DNA of 64,000 bases from contig CM037780.1 of assembly GCA_021229015.1 (NCBI GenBank), positions 64,705,354 to 64,769,353 on the forward strand. Direction: 5' to 3'. This DNA comes from Solen grandis. Lineage: Eukaryota > Mollusca > Bivalvia > Adapedonta > Solenidae. Positions 60,679 through 64,000 of this stretch are shown here, piece by piece. The translations under genes and the position numbers were made by a program. The stretch's first letter is position 1; every line of letters begins with the position of its first letter. A model generated the notes under the pieces. That model did not search any database and was not told where the DNA came from. It saw nothing but the letters and a program-made list of their open reading frames with translations.

Positions 60679-61175
60679 CCCTTTTTCATACAGTGAGGCC
60701 ATACCATGTGGTATAAGACGTCATTTTTATTTTTAATATATTTTGCCTTGATTTTGAGAAGTAAACTGCTTTGCGTGCTTATTTCCTATTAAATTTTAAT
60801 GCGAAAGTATAGTGCATGACGCAGAAAATTGTGCTCTATACTCATACACATTAATGATTCTTTTGTCAGATGTACAGGATTCCCCAAAATTTTGGAAAAA
60901 CTTCAGAGTTTATGAGCATTAATTTTGTTTTTTTATCACAAAAAATCACATCACTGAATAAAGTTAGGAAATACTGTAAATCTAACACAAAAGAATGACT
61001 CTGACCTATAGGTTGTGCATATATTTCAGATTCGCATCTGGTATATTCCATCAAAATTGATCAAGAATAAAATACAAGTTTAATTTTTTCTCAAATTTGT
61101 GGCAAAATATGCTTTTTGTAATAGCTTCAAATGGCGTCACATTACTACATGGTATGGTCACACTGTTCTCATATA
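60679..61175. mobile_element. Inverted-repeat element (~0.5 kb) with TTAA/CCC left end
   Basis: Left: TTAA at 60675-60678, then 'ccctttttcatacagtgagg', 'ccataccatgtggtataaga' and 'cgtc'. Right, reversed: 'gacgccatttg' preceded by 'accataccatgtagtaatgt', and 'gagaacagtgtg' at the outer edge. The two ~40-bp ends pair with some mismatches. The TTAA + CCCTTT start again suggests the piggyBac type; the right TTAA is not seen. Interior is AT-rich with no coding frame of note. Confidence 0.55.
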
Positions 61176-61199
61176 GATGAATTTTGATCCTTGATAAGC

Positions 61200-61470
61200 A
61201 AACAGACTTGACTTGACTATTTGAGTTTACCATTGCTTCGACAGTATTTCACTCTTATAGCGACGTCCAGTTAATTACAGGTGGAGGAAGACCCCAAATG
61301 CACGGAGGCATCCGGGTAGAGCCACCGACTTACCGCAAGCCAGCTGGAAGGCTTCCTGACATGAAAATCCGAATAACCCTGCTGGGATTCGAACCCACGT
61401 GGTGAGGGACTGAGTGAGTGGATAATCAAACAGAGCAAAACCAGAGCTTTGGTTCCCCGTCATACTCAAG
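61200..61470 (-). mobile_element. tRNA-derived SINE (family B), near full length
   Basis: On the minus strand: B box 'cgtgggttcgaatcccagca' (61378-61397), 'gatttttcatg'-like link, 'ggaagccttccagctggctt', 'gcggtaagtcggtggctcta', 'ggggtcttcctccacctgta', 'aactggacgtcgctataaga', 'gaaatactgtcgaagcaatg' and 'gtaaactcaa'. This is the best copy in the window and the reference for the fragments listed elsewhere. Confidence 0.8.
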
Positions 61471-61664
61471 ATTAACAATAACAAAGTGTATGGGGAGGAA
61501 ACCAGACAAGGAATGGAAAATGAAACTCAATTAAGCAATGAGATAAGACAGCGCATGTTTGATCAGGATCTTCAAATTAATTCATTGCATAAAAAAATAA
61601 AATAAAGATTTACTTGAGTGCAGGTAAAATTGTTGTTTTAATTGTTTATTGGGTTTATCAACAG

Positions 61665-61775
61665 TACATTTCAGTCATTTGTGGCATGATACCACACCCG
61701 GTCACATTATCCTGACAGCCTGCCATCCAGTCCTGGAACTAGCCTTACAATGCTGAGCGCCAAGCAAGTACAGGT
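61665..61775 (-). mobile_element. SINE family A body
   Basis: Reverse strand: 'acttgcttggcgctcagcat', 'gctagttccaggactggat', 'gtcaggataatgtgaccggg', 'tgtggtatcatgccacaaat'. The 3' part of family A without its head, cut by or abutting piggyBac-type MITE copy 8. Confidence 0.7.
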
Positions 61776-61777
61776 AA

Positions 61778-62013
61778 TCCTTTCCTCATATAGACTCATT
61801 TTGACGCACTCAATAGGTATCACATAAAACCTGATCTGCAGAGAACCACAGTTAAACCTTACCAAATTTAATTATAAAATCCTCATTTCCAGACCACTGA
61901 GGAGCAACGAACAGCATAAAACCTGATCAGCCTGTGAGTTACTCGCAGGCTGATCTGGTTTTATGCTGTTCGCATAGGTCTTTTCATGGTATAATCCTCT
62001 ATGAGGGAAAGGG
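61778..62013 (-). mobile_element. piggyBac-type MITE, copy 8 (236 bp)
   Basis: Right TTAA at 62014-62017; left end worn ('gtaatcctttcctcata'). Four extra bases near 61991 ('ggtataatcctct'). Confidence 0.9.
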
Positions 62014-62017
62014 TTAA

Positions 62018-62814
62018 TTAATTATTCCAGACAGTACATAATTATATATAATGGATATTTATTATATTCTGAGATTATATCTTAATTCATGAGTTGTCAA
62101 AGAAAAATTGTTTTCATGAGCCAAGAAGAGAAAAAATATCAATATTCAGTGACAACCAGAGAAGTAAACTAGTACATGAAGATCGTGAATCTTCTGACAA
62201 TAAAACATTTTCTGTTTATTTCTATAACTCCATCTGTCTCTATGACTATGTATATCTTTGAGTTCCCTGAATGTACAATATATTAATTGATCTGACATCA
62301 TTTTAGCATACAATTAACAATACTTGAAATGGCTAAACAAGGGCCTTAGTTATCCAAATGTACAATTTAACATCTTTTTTTTGATTAGAATTAAAATCTT
62401 TTCCAAAAAATTTTTTCCTAATTAATGAAATGTAATATATTTAATTAATACATTCAATAATTAAACCTTTCTCTTGGCAATATTACAAATGTATTACTTA
62501 GCAGCTCAGGAATATGGGGCTCTTCACCATACTGTGGCATAATACATCCTATTCATCTCTTAACTTCTCTTGAATCATTCAATTCACATACTTATAGACA
62601 TAACACACATATATATACTTACACATCGCAGGTGTACATGTATATACAACTTATACTTTACTGTTCTAAAGGCCCCTGGCTAGAGGTGTGTATTAATTGT
62701 GCACAGAAAAAAGAAAACTATCAGTAATGGTAATTGAGATAGGAACTATGAGAAAAATTAATTAATACACACAAATAAAAACAACAAACAAAATAACTGA
62801 AAAAGGATGACTTT
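62018..62814. other. No gene recognised; AT-rich
   Basis: No repeat family or coding signal seen. Confidence 0.4.
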
Positions 62815-62995
62815 AACCCTTTACATTAGCCCTTTACTTCATATAGACTCATTTTGATACATTGGCAAACAGAGCAGACCCAGATCTGACAGTTCCAAAT
62901 AGCTTTCTGATCAGGGTCTCCTCTGTTTGCTTAAACAGAATTGTAGCTAGATTCTACACAGACTGTAGAGCAATGAAAACTCCACTGTTTCATAT
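62815..62995 (+). mobile_element. Short repeat family 2, best copy
   Basis: Starts near 'tttaaccctttacattagcc' and 'ctttacttcatatagactca', then 'tttgatacattggcaaacag', 'agcagacccagatctgacag', 'ctttctgatcagggtctcct', 'gattctacacagactgtaga' and 'actccactgtttcat'. Copies at 32172-32300 and 18920-19012 share this order. Its start is close to that of the 234-bp MITE. Confidence 0.65.
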
Positions 62996-63326
62996 ACAAG
63001 AATGACAGAAAATAATTTAAAACAAATACCTTCTTTCTGAATACAAAGGATAGGCAAGAATGAACCCTATATTTTAAATTCAAGTGACTGCATCTCAGTG
63101 TATACCAAATGGCACGTGTTTCAGATAAGATTGTATACATCATTAACAATTTAACATCACAAGCAGCATCACATGAGGTAACACGGGATAGGATCACTAT
63201 TGCTTGGTGACTGTACTGACCTGAATTTTAACTTTATTGATATAACTTTCCTTCAATATATTTTCATCCACACTTACAAAGTTGAAAGTCTAAATTTGCT
63301 CAATGAAATTCTATATTTTTTAATAT
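62996..63326. other. No gene recognised; flank of LINE 3' end
   Basis: Probably includes the LINE 3'UTR at its right side. The ORF at 62931-63197 is not supported. Confidence 0.4.
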
Positions 63327-63875
63327 TTATGCAAGATAGGTATTTTTCTTGTTCAAAATTATGTTTATATACGCTATAATATTGAAGTTTGGGTGAGTTA
63401 TGTATACACTACTGTACCATGTTTGTTTAAAATTATCTATGAGCCTTAGTTTAATGGTTGTATATAAATATTTAGTATTTAAATTTTCATTTAATTGTTC
63501 TAACCAAAGATTAATTGTTAATCCAAGTCTGTTTAAAATATTTTTTACTTGGAATGCCCAATTCATTCCTTGGTAAGTGTTGTTGTTTTCTAAGTCATGT
63601 ACCATCATGTTGTATAGTGTCTTAAGTGTATCATTATCTGTGCTAATAATCTTAGTCCAATATTTAAGTAATCTTAATTGAGATTTAATTTTCATTGGGT
63701 ATCGTCCTAGTTCTCCATATAAACCATAAACATTAGCTGTTTTTTTAACATGTAATATTTTTCTTAAAAATTTATTATGAATTTGCTCAATGAATTTTGT
63801 TTCGTTGTAGCCAATAACTTCAGCTCCATAATTAAGAATTGAACCAACAAGACTATCAAAAAGTTCACATTTTTC
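63327..63875 (-). mobile_element. 5'-truncated LINE, C-terminal end of reverse transcriptase ORF
   Basis: The minus strand is open for about 182 codons from 63875 to a stop at 63327. The peptide shows the usual tail of invertebrate non-LTR reverse transcriptases: SILNYGAEVIGYNETKFIEQ, HNKFLRKILHVKK, YGELGRYPMKIK, KYWTKI, GMNWAFQVKNILNRLGL and LRLIDNFKQTWYSS. The first ATG-started part begins at 63695, but homology extends upstream to the break, where a TAA and a pentanucleotide repeat begin. RT catalytic motifs lie further 5' and are missing, so this copy is dead. With no stop in 182 codons it is fairly young. The clade is not assigned. Confidence 0.85.
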
Positions 63876-63903
63876 TTAATACAATACAATACAATACAAT
63901 ATT
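63876..63903. repeat. (ACAAT)n microsatellite at LINE 5' break
   Basis: About four to five copies of 'acaat' sit right at the truncation point of the LINE. Confidence 0.9.
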
Positions 63904-64000
63904 TGCATAAAACATATTAAGATATCATTTTATGTTTTGTCAAAAGCAAAATTTTAAGCTACATTTTGTTTAGATTGCATAATTTTAGTAATTTATACAT

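Noticed and set aside
47869..62013. CRISPR-like array, because a palindromic unit recurs at intervals
   Set aside because: The units are whole 234-bp elements with TTAA flanks in both orientations and widely varying spacing in animal DNA; they are transposons.

Overview
The window looks like intron-rich, repeat-laden genomic DNA of a marine bivalve mollusc, possibly a venerid clam. The evidence is AT-rich sequence, GT-AG introns, tRNA-derived SINEs, short inverted-repeat elements of the kind common in bivalves, large tandem arrays and an animal-type MFSD12 gene. The species assignment is an inference from repeat style and protein resemblance; no database was consulted. A run of 100 Ns at 43101-43200 marks an assembly join, so the order and orientation of the left (1-43100) and right (43201-64000) pieces relative to each other is not assured.

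Left piece, 1-43100: no gene can be named. It holds an old ~51-bp minisatellite (1-400), SINE fragments (485-720, 9030-9245, 15975-16145, 25800-26290, 30107-30287, 34276-34402), a 2.4-kb element built of ~463-bp units with twelve perfect TGACGTCA octamers (11517-13905), one piggyBac-type MITE (18119-18352), two copies of a second short repeat family, two strong inverted-repeat elements (27815-27994 and 28394-29131), and a series of tandem arrays: an aspartate-codon minisatellite (24350-25300), a 55-bp array (35109-35580), a CAT/34-bp-spacer satellite (36470-37060), a 64-bp AT run and a 21-bp minisatellite (38857-39447). Two weak exon candidates are noted: a minus-strand ORF ending at a consensus splice donor (21805-22073) and a plus-strand ORF with a signal-peptide-like start (34733-35062).

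Right piece, 43201-64000: this carries the one clear gene, MFSD12, on the minus strand. Five coding exons with matching splice phases lie at 56751-56481, 53087-52880, 51492-51372, 51133-50936 and 49201-49109. They give the first 297 residues of a lysosomal/melanosomal cysteine-importer family member. A 5'UTR acceptor is visible at 56901/56902. The last ~40% of the protein was not found before the gap. A separate plus-strand exon candidate for an unidentified membrane protein is at 43407-43549.

The introns and flanks of MFSD12 are full of mobile elements: seven of the eight copies of a 234-bp TTAA-flanked piggyBac-type MITE with a near-perfect 67-bp palindromic core, a decayed mariner split by one of these MITEs, two other MITE families, a ~43-bp satellite open in all three forward frames, a two-type alternating repeat array in intron 1, SINEs, a palindrome-ended element at 60679-61175, and a 5'-truncated LINE reverse-transcriptase tail at 63327-63875.
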